A DNA stretch of 64,000 bases from Chamaea fasciata (lineage: Eukaryota; Chordata; Aves; Passeriformes; Sylviidae). The translations under genes were made by a program, and so were the position numbers. The DNA lies in NCBI GenBank assembly GCA_029207755.1, contig JARCOQ010000005.1, forward strand, positions 50,185,563 through 50,249,562. Reading direction: 5' to 3'. Of the stretch, positions 43,819 through 56,328 are shown one piece after another; the stretch's first letter is position 1; the number at the start of each line of letters is the position of its first letter. The notes under the pieces were generated by a model. It made no database searches. It was not told where the DNA came from and saw nothing but the letters and a program-made list of their open reading frames with translations.

Positions 43819-46800
43819 TTTCAGGTCCACAATACCTTCCTTCGGTTTTGCTAGGGCTACGCAAGAAAACAGCCACAGGAAGATAGAAGATGATCTATTA
43901 AATCAAGACCAACTTTTTTGGTGAACATCTTGTACACAAGAAGAGAGTTTTAACGGGGATGCCTGCTCCTTGCAAAGCACCTACATTTTATTTTAGACAA
44001 GAAGGAATACGGAGGAGATACAGTCACATTCTACTTTTACTGCAGCTGAATGAGCAGCGGTCTCATTGTTCACTGAAGAATGAGAATTGGCATTGGTTTG
44101 AAACACTCAATGAAGATGTCAATGGCATTTGCTTTTCTAAAGAACTTCTTCTTCCCGTGTAAGATTTTTCTTTAAAGTGCATTTTAGGAAAAAGAAGAGT
44201 AATAATAATAATGAAAAAAAAACCAAAAATCAGTAAGACCCCAAAATCCACGAGAAGTATTTTTGGAGCTGCCATCAACAATCCATAGCCTTAAGTCCAG
44301 CCACAGAACAGAAGCAGCTCCAGTGACTCAGCCACGTCACGTGAGTTCCAGTAGCCTCGAATGCACTGAAGGCATTGTGTCTTGCTTCATTGGGTACTAT
44401 GTTGCACTGTACGGAAGTCTATCAAAGCCAGCTGAATGAAATGAACAATTCTTTCTATTTCAAGAAGGAAAAGCACTTGACCAGGAAATACAGAAGAAGA
44501 CTGGACAGAGATTGGCAAAGAAGGCAAGACTGCAGCACCCCTTGCTAAAACACCAAATGAACACCTGCAAAACACAGAAAAAAGTCTGCCTTCTTCTTTT
44601 ATCGTCGCTAAAGTGGACAGTCTACCTGCTTCCTGGGTCCAAACATAGTTCAAACTGCAAATTGTTCGTTTGTTTCAACTGCACGGTGAAGAATCCTCAC
44701 CAAACCATGCCCTGCTCCATTTATGATCAACGTATTCTTGTTCGGCTTCTTGGGAAAGTTTCCAAGGAGATTTTCATCATATTGGTCGTGATGAAATACT
44801 AAAGAAACCACCCAGGAATCGCATTTTCTAACTACAGAACTGCTCCTGACATCTGTAGCAAAATTTCATTTGCTTTTCTTTGTCCTCTAATGCACCCATT
44901 AATATTGGTCACTTAACCACACTGAGCTCTCTTCACTTGCACTTGCACTTTCGGTTTCTTTTTTTTCCAGCTTGATGCTGCCTCAGAAACGATGTCTGCA
45001 GGAGCTGCACGTTAGACAGGCACGTCAGCTCTTCAGAAAGTGGAGGCTGTAAGGATTAAAAGGGACTCTCTCAAGTGGAAGGCAGGATTCTGGCTTGCAG
45101 GGCTGCTGTCCATGCTCAGAAGGACAGCAGCAAGGTAACACTCAGCTGTTCTTAAGGTAAAATTCAAGCTTCCTGCCTCAGAAAGAAGGCTAAGTTTTTA
45201 CCTCAGCTCTACCCTCTCCAAGTTCTAGGCAAAAAAAAAAAAAAAAAAAAAAAAGTGGTGTCTTCACGCCCTCAAGCTTTTCTCCATCCTTTTTTTTTGA
45301 CCCTAATTGCTCCTCCACTCGCCGTGATGCTTTTGGTTGCATGAGATAGGGGCTGCCTGGGTCACAGGAGCAGCCCAGGGAAGCAGGAGGCACGGAAGGA
45401 AAAGCGGAGGGCAACAGGCAGAAGCCATTTCCAAAGCGCTTTCCGTGTTGAATGCTGCCAAGACAAAGCACACCCTGTGCTTTCTGGATGGAGCTCGAGC
45501 ACCTCAGCAATGAGCCGAATGTTTAGGCTGCAGACACCGGGGCTTGCTATCCCTGCTTCTCCTTTGCCTCGGTGTATTTTACGCAAGCAGGCAATGAACG
45601 CAACCAGGTGCCTACAACCAGAAGCAGGCACGGCAACAGTTCAGCCACATCCAATTTAACCTCAGCGGAGAAGGAGAAGCGCTAAAGCAGCAGCGAGTAC
45701 CGCAAAACCACCGCATCAGGGGGAACGCCAAACATGTCTTTGGTGATTTCTACTGCTGGGACACGGTCACACTTGTCTGTGCGGTGCAACCACCAAGGGT
45801 TTCTATCCTCCTCTCCCGAAAAAACGAGTGCTACGCTTTGGTTTTGCCCGGCACTGAGAGGCTGCGCTGGTAGCTTGCCGAGCTTCCCTAGCTCGCCGCA
45901 GTTCACGCGCCTTACGTAGATGACGCAGCAGAGGCTATTCAGGAAAGTTAGCGTAGGTTACGCAATCGACGTAAATCGCCTCGGCTGCCCAAGTTCCCTG
46001 GCGGATCGGGATTGCTGGTGCCCAGGGCAACTGTTTTTTTTCCTAAGGTTCAAAGCAAGAAGCTAGAGGAGGAAGTTCTGCTAAAAAATCCAAACATCAG
46101 CGGAGCTGGCAGACTTAGACCAAAAGCAGAAAAAGCTGAAAAGATGCTCGGTGTTCCAAGCTGCACACTTCGATTTTCAAGCAGAGAAAGAAGGACAAAA
46201 AAGAAAAAAAAATATTCTTAGCACCCTGATGAAACATTCACTACCAACTACAGATACTGGGAGGCTGAAAGTCAGAAGATGGCTTTAACATCCCTTTTCT
46301 TCACGGGCTTAACGGTCATTTTCTTGGACAACACCTCATCTAAGCTTTAAGGCCTTAGCAGAAGTTTTACCATCTTTCCCATTCACTTTCTATAAAATTC
46401 CTCTTAGTGGGCAATGAAGGAAATCAGTCCTATTTCATATCTGCCAATCATAGAATCACCTATTTCTTCTAGAGAAAGAAAACCAAACCAAAACCAAACC
46501 GAACCAAAAAACCCCAACAAAACAACAACAACAAACCACAGAAGAAAGCAGACAAAAAAACCAAACCAACAGGTTTCTGAAACTTGCTTTGAAAGAGAAA
46601 AGCTGGATTCCAAGACTAACTGTGAAGCATCCTCCTTTGACTAGAAATGGGATTTCCCACCCCAGGACACAGCAGTGCCCAGGGTAGCCCCCGAACCCTG
46701 CAGAGCCCAGCTCTGCTGAGGTGGGGAGCAGCTTTGGTCTCTTCTTCCAGGCAGCCTGGAGCAAGCACAAACAGCAGCAGACAAAGCTCACCCAAGCCCC

Positions 46801-46945
46801 TGGCTTCATGAGCTCCTAGGCAGAGCAACAGCAGTCATGAATATTTAATCCAAATATACTCTGTTGATTTATCAACGAGTCTTTTTGGCATGACTTGAAA
46901 CCTACACAATTAAATATAGTAGAGAGGATGTAGAAAGGAGTGAAA
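43819..46945. repeat. Macrosatellite unit 15 (3127 bp)
   Basis: 14-18 subtype, but with G701 as in unit 8, combined with C1360 and G1791 as in unit 7. It is therefore a recombinant of those two haplotypes. 24-A tract at 45231-45254. Confidence 0.98.
45231..45254 (+). repeat. Variable A-tract, unit 15 (24 A)
   Basis: 24 A. Confidence 0.95.
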
Positions 46946-49900
46946 TTTCAGGTCCACAATACCTTCCTTCGGTTTTGCTAGGGCTACGCAAGAAAACAGC
47001 CACAGGAAGATAGAAGATGATCTATTAAATCAAGACCAACTTTTTTGGTGAACATCTTGTACACAAGAAGAGAGTTTTAACGGGGATGCCTGCTCCTTGC
47101 AAAGCACCTACATTTTATTTTAGACAAGAAGGAATACGGAGGAGATACAGTCACATTCTACTTTTACTGCAGCTGAATGAGCAGCGGTCTCATTGTTCAC
47201 TGAAGAATGAGAATTGGCATTGGTTTGAAACACTCAATGAAGATGTCAATGGCATTTGCTTTTCTAAAGAACTTCTTCTTCCCGTGTAAGATTTTTCTTT
47301 AAAGTGCATTTTAGGAAAAAGAAGAGTAATAATAATAATGAAAAAAAAACCAAAAATCGGTAAGACCCCAAAATCCACGAGAAGTATTTTTGGAGCTGCC
47401 ATCAACAATCCATAGCCTTAAGTCCAGCCACAGAACAGAAGCAGCTCCAGTGACTCAGCCACGTCACGTGAGTTCCAGTAGCCTCGAATGCACTGAAGGC
47501 ATTGTGTCTTGCTTCATTGGGTACTATGTTGCACTGTACGGAAGTCTATCAAAGCCAGCTGAATGAAATGAACAATTCTTTCTATTTCAAGAAGGAAAAG
47601 CACTTGACCAGGAAATACAGAAGAAGACTGGACAGAGATTGGCAAATAAGGCAAGACTGCAGCACCCCTTGCTAAAACACCAAATGAACACCTGCAAAAC
47701 ACAGAAAAAAGTCTGCCTTCTTCTTTTATCGTCGCTAAAGTGGACAGTCTACCTGCTTCCTGGGTCCAAACATAGTTCAAACTGCAAATTGTTCGTTTGT
47801 TTCAACTGCACGGTGAAGAATCCTCACCAAACCATGCCCTGCTCCATTTATGATCAACGTATTCTTGTTCGGCTTCTTGGGAAAGTTTCCAAGGAGATTT
47901 TCATCATATTGGTCGTGATGAAATACTAAAGAAACCACCCAGGAATCGCATTTTCTAACTACAGAACTGCTCCTGACATCTGTAGCAAAATTTCATTTGC
48001 TTTTCTTTGTCCTCTAATGCACCCATTAATATTGGTCACTTAACCACACTGAGCTCTCTTCACTTGCACTTGCACTTTCGGTTTCTTTTTTTTCCAGCTT
48101 GATGCTGCCTCAGAAACGATGTCTGCAGGAGCTGCACGTTAGACAGGCACGTCAGCTCTTCAGAAAGTGGAGGCTGTAAGGATTAAAAGGGACTCTCTCA
48201 AGTGGAAGGCAGGATTCTGGCTTGCAGGGCTGCTGTCCATGCTCAGAAGGACAGCAGCAAGGTAACACTCAGCTGTTCTTAAGGTAAAATTCAAGCTTCC
48301 TGCCTCAGAAAGAAGGCTAAGTTTTTACCTCAGCTCTACCCTCTCCAAGTTCTAGGCAAAAAAAAAAAAAAAAAAAAAAAAAGTGGTGTCTTCACGCCCT
48401 CAAGCTTTTCTCCATCCTTTTTTTTTGACCCTAATTGCTCCTCCACTCGCCGTGATGCTTTTGGTTGCATGAGATAGGGGCTGCCTGGGTCACAGGAGCA
48501 GCCCAGGGAAGCAGGAGGCACGGAAGGAAAAGCGGAGGGCAACAGGCAGAAGCCATTTCCAAAGCGCTTTCCGTGTTGAATGCTGCCAAGACAAAGCACA
48601 CCCTGTGCTTTCTGGATGGAGCTCGAGCACCTCAGCAATGAGCCGAATGTTTAGGCTGCAGACACCGGGGCTTGCTATCCCTGCTTCTCCTTTGCCTCGG
48701 TGTATTTTACGCAAGCAGGCAATGAACGCAACCAGGTGCCTACAACCAGAAGCAGGCACGGCAACAGTTCAGCCACATCCAATTTAACCTCAGCGGAGAA
48801 GGAGAAGCGCTAAAGCAGCAGCGAGTACCGCAAAACCACCGCATCAGGGGGAACGCCAAACATGTCTTTGGTGATTTCTACTGCTGGGACACGGTCACAC
48901 TTGTCTGTGCGGTGCAACCACCAAGGGTTTCTATCCTCCTCTCCCGAAAAAACGAGTGCTACGCTTTGGTTTTGCCCGGCACTGAGAGGCTGCGCTGGTA
49001 GCTTGCCGAGCTTCCCTAGCTCGCCGCAGTTCACGCGCCTTACGTAGATGACGCAGCAGAGGCTATTCAGGAAAGTTAGCGTAGGTTACGCAATCGACGT
49101 AAATCGCCTCGGCTGCCCAAGTTCCCTGGCGGATCGGGATTGCTGGTGCCCAGGGCAACTGTTTTTTTTCCTAAGGTTCAAAGCAAGAAGCTAGAGGAGG
49201 AAGTTCTGCTAAAAAATCCAAACATCAGCGGAGCTGGCAGACTTAGACCAAAAGCAGAAAAAGCTGAAAAGATGCTCGGTGTTCCAAGCTGCACACTTCG
49301 ATTTTCAAGCAGAGAAAGAAGGACAAAAAAGAAAAAAAAATATTCTTAGCACCCTGATGAAACATTCACTACCAACTACAGATACTGGGAGGCTGAAAGT
49401 CAGAAGATGGCTTTAACATCCCTTTTCTTCACGGGCTTAACGGTCATTTTCTTGGACAACACCTCATCTAAGCTTTAAGGCCTTAGCAGAAGTTTTACCA
49501 TCTTTCCCATTCACTTTCTATAAAATTCCTCTTAGTGGGCAATGAAGGAAATCAGTCCTATTTCATATCTGCCAATCATAGAATCACCTATTTCTTCTAG
49601 AGAAAGAAAACCAAACCAAAACCAAACCGAACCAAAAAACCCCAACAAAACAACAACAACAAACCACAGAAGAAAGCAGACAAAAAAACCAAACCAACAG
49701 GTTTCTGAAACTTGCTTTGAAAGAGAAAAGCTGGATTCCAAGACTAACTGTGAAGCATCCTCCTTTGACTAGAAATGGGATTTCCCACCCCAGGACACAG
49801 CAGTGCCCAGGGTAGCCCCCGAACCCTGCAGAGCCCAGCTCTGCTGAGGTGGGGAGCAGCTTTGGTCTCTTCTTCCAGGCAGCCTGGAGCAAGCACAAAC

Positions 49901-50073
49901 AGCAGCAGACAAAGCTCACCCAAGCCCCTGGCTTCATGAGCTCCTAGGCAGAGCAACAGCAGTCATGAATATTTAATCCAAATATACTCTGTTGATTTAT
50001 CAACGAGTCTTTTTGGCATGACTTGAAACCTACACAATTAAATATAGTAGAGAGGATGTAGAAAGGAGTGAAA
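46946..50073. repeat. Macrosatellite unit 16 (3128 bp)
   Basis: 14-18 subtype with G at site 413, a state otherwise seen only in units 1, 9 and 17. Here it sits on a G395 background instead of T395. 25-A tract at 48358-48382. Confidence 0.98.
48358..48382 (+). repeat. Variable A-tract, unit 16 (25 A)
   Basis: 25 A. Confidence 0.95.
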
Positions 50074-53000
50074 TTTCAGGTCCACAATACCTTCCTTCGG
50101 TTTTGCTAGGGCTACGCAAGAAAACAGCCACAGGAAGATAGAAGATGATCTATTAAATCAAGACCAACTTTTTTGGTGAACATCTTGTACACAAGAAGAG
50201 AGTTTTAACGGGGATGCCTGCTCCTTGCAAAGCACCTACATTTTATTTTAGACAAGAAGGAATACGGAGGAGATACAGTCACATTCTACTTTTACTGCAG
50301 CTGAATGAGCAGCGGTCTCATTGTTCACTGAAGAATGAGAATTGGCATTGGTTTGAAACACTCAATGAAGATGTCAATGGCATTTGCTTTTCTAAAGAAC
50401 TTCTTCTTCCCGTGTAAGATTTTTCTTTAAAGTGCATTTTAGGAAAAAGAAGAGTAATAATAATAATGAAAAAAAAACCAAAAATCGGTAAGACCCCAAA
50501 ATCCACGAGAAGTATTTTTGGAGCTGCCATCAACAATCCATAGCCTTAAGTCCAGCCACAGAACAGAAGCAGCTCCAGTGACTCAGCCACGTCACGTGAG
50601 TTCCAGTAGCCTCGAATGCACTGAAGGCATTGTGTCTTGCTTCATTGGGTACTATGTTGCACTGTACGGAAGTCTATCAAAGCCAGCTGAATGAAATGAA
50701 CAATTCTTTCTATTTCAAGAAGGAAAAGCACTTGACCAGGAAATACAGAAGAAGACTGGACAGAGATTGGCAAATAAGGCAAGACTGCAGCACCCCTTGC
50801 TAAAACACCAAATGAACACCTGCAAAACACAGAAAAAAGTCTGCCTTCTTCTTTTATCGTCGCTAAAGTGGACAGTCTACCTGCTTCCTGGGTCCAAACA
50901 TAGTTCAAACTGCAAATTGTTCGTTTGTTTCAACTGCACGGTGAAGAATCCTCACCAAACCATGCCCTGCTCCATTTATGATCAACGTATTCTTGTTCGG
51001 CTTCTTGGGAAAGTTTCCAAGGAGATTTTCATCATATTGGTCGTGATGAAATACTAAAGAAACCACCCAGGAATCGCATTTTCTAACTACAGAACTGCTC
51101 CTGACATCTGTAGCAAAATTTCATTTGCTTTTCTTTGTCCTCTAATGCACCCATTAATATTGGTCACTTAACCACACTGAGCTCTCTTCACTTGCACTTG
51201 CACTTTCGGTTTCTTTTTTTTCCAGCTTGATGCTGCCTCAGAAACGATGTCTGCAGGAGCTGCACGTTAGACAGGCACGTCAGCTCTTCAGAAAGTGGAG
51301 GCTGTAAGGATTAAAAGGGACTCTCTCAAGTGGAAGGCAGGATTCTGGCTTGCAGGGCTGCTGTCCATGCTCAGAAGGACAGCAGCAAGGTAACACTCAG
51401 CTGTTCTTAAGGTAAAATTCAAGCTTCCTGCCTCAGAAAGAAGGCTAAGTTTTTACCTCAGCTCTACCCTCTCCAAGTTCTAGGCAAAAAAAAAAAAAAA
51501 AAAAAAAAAGTGGTGTCTTCACGCCCTCAAGCTTTTCTCCATCCTTTTTTTTTGACCCTAATTGCTCCTCCACTCGCCGTGATGCTTTTGGTTGCATGAG
51601 ATAGGGGCTGCCTGGGTCACAGGAGCAGCCCAGGGAAGCAGGAGGCACGGAAGGAAAAGCGGAGGGCAACAGGCAGAAGCCATTTCCAAAGCGCTTTCCG
51701 TGTTGAATGCTGCCAAGACAAAGCACACCCTGTGCTTTCTGGATGGAGCTCGAGCACCTCAGCAATGAGCCGAATGTTTAGGCTGCAGACACCGGGGCTT
51801 GCTATCCCTGCTTCTCCTTTGCCTCGGTGTATTTTACGCAAGCAGGCAATGAACGCAACCAGGTGCCTACAACCAGAAGCAGGCACGGCAACAGTTCAGC
51901 CACATCCAATTTAACCTCAGCGGAGAAGGAGAAGCGCTAAAGCAGCAGCGAGTACCGCAAAACCACCGCATCAGGGGGAACGCCAAACATGTCTTTGGTG
52001 ATTTCTACTGCTGGGACACGGTCACACTTGTCTGTGCGGTGCAACCACCAAGGGTTTCTATCCTCCTCTCCCGAAAAAACGAGTGCTACGCTTTGGTTTT
52101 GCCCGGCACTGAGAGGCTGCGCTGGTAGCTTGCCGAGCTTCCCTAGCTCGCCGCAGTTCACGCGCCTTACGTAGATGACGCAGCAGAGGCTATTCAGGAA
52201 AGTTAGCGTAGGTTACGCAATCGACGTAAATCGCCTCGGCTGCCCAAGTTCCCTGGCGGATCGGGATTGCTGGTGCCCAGGGCAACTGTTTTTTTTCCTA
52301 AGGTTCAAAGCAAGAAGCTAGAGGAGGAAGTTCTGCTAAAAAATCCAAACATCAGCGGAGCTGGCAGACTTAGACCAAAAGCAGAAAAAGCTGAAAAGAT
52401 GCTCGGTGTTCCAAGCTGCACACTTCGATTTTCAAGCAGAGAAAGAAGGACAAAAAAGAAAAAAAAATATTCTTAGCACCCTGATGAAACATTCACTACC
52501 AACTACAGATACTGGGAGGCTGAAAGTCAGAAGATGGCTTTAACATCCCTTTTCTTCACGGGCTTAACGGTCATTTTCTTGGACAACACCTCATCTAAGC
52601 TTTAAGGCCTTAGCAGAAGTTTTACCATCTTTCCCATTCACTTTCTATAAAATTCCTCTTAGTGGGCAATGAAGGAAATCAGTCCTATTTCATATCTGCC
52701 AATCATAGAATCACCTATTTCTTCTAGAGAAAGAAAACCAAACCAAAACCAAACCGAACCAAAAAACCCCAACAAAACAACAACAACAAACCACAGAAGA
52801 AAGCAGACAAAAAAACCAAACCAACAGGTTTCTGAAACTTGCTTTGAAAGAGAAAAGCTGGATTCCAAGACTAACTGTGAAGCATCCTCCTTTGACTAGA
52901 AATGGGATTTCCCACCCCAGGACACAGCAGTGCCCAGGGTAGCCCCCGAACCCTGCAGAGCCCAGCTCTGCTGAGGTGGGGAGCAGCTTTGGTCTCTTCT

Positions 53001-53200
53001 TCCAGGCAGCCTGGAGCAAGCACAAACAGCAGCAGACAAAGCTCACCCAAGCCCCTGGCTTCATGAGCTCCTAGGCAGAGCAACAGCAGTCATGAATATT
53101 TAATCCAAATATACTCTGTTGATTTATCAACGAGTCTTTTTGGCATGACTTGAAACCTACACAATTAAATATAGTAGAGAGGATGTAGAAAGGAGTGAAA
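50074..53200. repeat. Macrosatellite unit 17 (3127 bp)
   Basis: Matches unit 16 at every diagnostic site I checked, including G413. 24-A tract at 51486-51509, one A shorter than unit 16. Confidence 0.98.
51486..51509 (+). repeat. Variable A-tract, unit 17 (24 A)
   Basis: 24 A. Confidence 0.95.
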
Positions 53201-56200
53201 TTTCAGGTCCACAATACCTTCCTTCGGTTTTGCTAGGGCTACGCAAGAAAACAGCCACAGGAAGATAGAAGATGATCTATTAAATCAAGACCAACTTTTT
53301 TGGTGAACATCTTGTACACAAGAAGAGAGTTTTAACGGGGATGCCTGCTCCTTGCAAAGCACCTACATTTTATTTTAGACAAGAAGGAATACGGAGGAGA
53401 TACAGTCACATTCTACTTTTACTGCAGCTGAATGAGCAGCGGTCTCATTGTTCACTGAAGAATGAGAATTGGCATTGGTTTGAAACACTCAATGAAGATG
53501 TCAATGGCATTTGCTTTTCTAAAGAACTTCTTCTTCCCGTGTAAGATTTTTCTTTAAAGTGCATTTTAGGAAAAAGAAGAGTAATAATAATAATGAAAAA
53601 AAAACCAAAAATCAGTAAGACCCCAAAATCCACGAGAAGTATTTTTGGAGCTGCCATCAACAATCCATAGCCTTAAGTCCAGCCACAGAACAGAAGCAGC
53701 TCCAGTGACTCAGCCACGTCACGTGAGTTCCAGTAGCCTCGAATGCACTGAAGGCATTGTGTCTTGCTTCATTGGGTACTATGTTGCACTGTACGGAAGT
53801 CTATCAAAGCCAGCTGAATGAAATGAACAATTCTTTCTATTTCAAGAAGGAAAAGCACTTGACCAGGAAATACAGAAGAAGACTGGACAGAGATTGGCAA
53901 ATAAGGCAAGACTGCAGCACCCCTTGCTAAAACACCAAATGAACACCTGCAAAACACAGAAAAAAGTCTGCCTTCTTCTTTTATCGTCGCTAAAGTGGAC
54001 AGTCTACCTGCTTCCTGGGTCCAAACATAGTTCAAACTGCAAATTGTTCGTTTGTTTCAACTGCACGGTGAAGAATCCTCACCAAACCATGCCCTGCTCC
54101 ATTTATGATCAACGTATTCTTGTTCGGCTTCTTGGGAAAGTTTCCAAGGAGATTTTCATCATATTGGTCGTGATGAAATACTAAAGAAACCACCCAGGAA
54201 TCGCATTTTCTAACTACAGAACTGCTCCTGACATCTGTAGCAAAATTTCATTTGCTTTTCTTTGTCCTCTAATGCACCCATTAATATTGGTCACTTAACC
54301 ACACTGAGCTCTCTTCACTTGCACTTGCACTTTCGGTTTCTTTTTTTTCCAGCTTGATGCTGCCTCAGAAACGATGTCTGCAGGAGCTGCACGTTAGACA
54401 GGCACGTCAGCTCTTCAGAAAGTGGAGGCTGTAAGGATTAAAAGGGACTCTCTCAAGTGGAAGGCAGGATTCTGGCTTGCAGGGCTGCTGTCCATGCTCA
54501 GAAGGACAGCAGCAAGGTAACACTCAGCTGTTCTTAAGGTAAAATTCAAGCTTCCTGCCTCAGAAAGAAGGCTAAGTTTTTACCTCAGCTCTACCCTCTC
54601 CAAGTTCTAGGCAAAAAAAAAAAAAAAAAAAAAAAAAGTGGTGTCTTCACGCCCTCAAGCTTTTCTCCATCCTTTTTTTTTGACCCTAATTGCTCCTCCA
54701 CTCGCCGTGATGCTTTTGGTTGCATGAGATAGGGGCTGCCTGGGTCACAGGAGCAGCCCAGGGAAGCAGGAGGCACGGAAGGAAAAGCGGAGGGCAACAG
54801 GCAGAAGCCATTTCCAAAGCGCTTTCCGTGTTGAATGCTGCCAAGACAAAGCACACCCTGTGCTTTCTGGATGGAGCTCGAGCACCTCAGCAATGAGCCG
54901 AATGTTTAGGCTGCAGACACCGGGGCTTGCTATCCCTGCTTCTCCTTTGCCTCGGTGTATTTTACGCAAGCAGGCAATGAACGCAACCAGGTGCCTACAA
55001 CCAGAAGCAGGCACGGCAACAGTTCAGCCACATCCAATTTAACCTCAGCGGAGAAGGAGAAGCGCTAAAGCAGCAGCGAGTACCGCAAAACCACCGCATC
55101 AGGGGGAACGCCAAACATGTCTTTGGTGATTTCTACTGCTGGGACACGGTCACACTTGTCTGTGCGGTGCAACCACCAAGGGTTTCTATCCTCCTCTCCC
55201 GAAAAAACGAGTGCTACGCTTTGGTTTTGCCCGGCACTGAGAGGCTGCGCTGGTAGCTTGCCGAGCTTCCCTAGCTCGCCGCAGTTCACGCGCCTTACGT
55301 AGATGACGCAGCAGAGGCTATTCAGGAAAGTTAGCGTAGGTTACGCAATCGACGTAAATCGCCTCGGCTGCCCAAGTTCCCTGGCGGATCGGGATTGCTG
55401 GTGCCCAGGGCAACTGTTTTTTTTCCTAAGGTTCAAAGCAAGAAGCTAGAGGAGGAAGTTCTGCTAAAAAATCCAAACATCAGCGGAGCTGGCAGACTTA
55501 GACCAAAAGCAGAAAAAGCTGAAAAGATGCTCGGTGTTCCAAGCTGCACACTTCGATTTTCAAGCAGAGAAAGAAGGACAAAAAAGAAAAAAAAATATTC
55601 TTAGCACCCTGATGAAACATTCACTACCAACTACAGATACTGGGAGGCTGAAAGGCAGAAGATGGCTTTAACATCCCTTTTCTTCACGGGCTTAACGGTC
55701 ATTTTCTTGGACAACACCTCATCTAAGCTTTAAGGCCTTAGCAGAAGTTTTACCATCTTTCCCATTCACTTTCTATAAAATTCCTCTTAGTGGGCAATGA
55801 AGGAAATCAGTCCTATTTCATATCTGCCAATCATAGAATCACCTCTTTCTTCTAGAGAAAGAAAACCAAACCAAAACCAAACCGAACCAAAAAACCCCAA
55901 CAAAAAAACAACAACAAACCACAGAAGAAAGCAGACAAAAAAACCAAACCAACAGGTTTCTGAAACTTGCTTTGAAAGAGAAAAGCTGGATTCCAAGACT
56001 AACTGTGAAGCATCCTCCTTTGACTAGAAATGGGATTTCCCACCCCAGGACACAGCAGTGCCCAGGGTAGCCCCCGAACCCTGCAGAGCCCAGCTCTGCT
56101 GAGGTGGGGAGCAGCTTTGGTCTCTTCTTCCAGGCAGCCTGGAGCAAGCACAAACAGCAGCAGACAAAGCTCACCCAAGCCCCTGGCTTCATGAGCTCCT

Positions 56201-56328
56201 AGGCAGAGCAACAGCAGTCATGAATATTTAATCCAAATATACTCTGTTGATTTATCAACGAGTCTTTTTGGCATGACTTGAAACCTACACAATTAAATAT
56301 AGTAGAGAGGATGTAGAAAGGAGTGAAA
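53201..56328. repeat. Macrosatellite unit 18 (3128 bp)
   Basis: 14-18 subtype with A413 and a 25-A tract (54613-54637). Private changes: G at 55655 (aaaggcag) and A at 55906 inside the CA-only tract. It switches to CT at 2680-2681, the state of units 19 and 20, so its 3' end is transitional. Confidence 0.98.
54613..54637 (+). repeat. Variable A-tract, unit 18 (25 A)
   Basis: 25 A. Confidence 0.95.

Larger units (their letters stand above)
40691..56328. repeat. Homogenised subtype block (units 14-18)
   Basis: Five adjacent units of one subtype: T at 248, T at 335, G395 with A9, T at 1072, C at 1360, G at 1791, nine-A run at 2424, A at 2775, G at 2820, G at 3030. Lengths alternate 3128, 3127, 3128, 3127, 3128 and A-tracts alternate 25, 24, 25, 24, 25. 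The few differences are G at 701 in unit 15, G at 413 in units 16 and 17, and CT at 2680-2681 plus two private changes in unit 18. Unit 7 upstream is the closest other copy. Confidence 0.85.
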
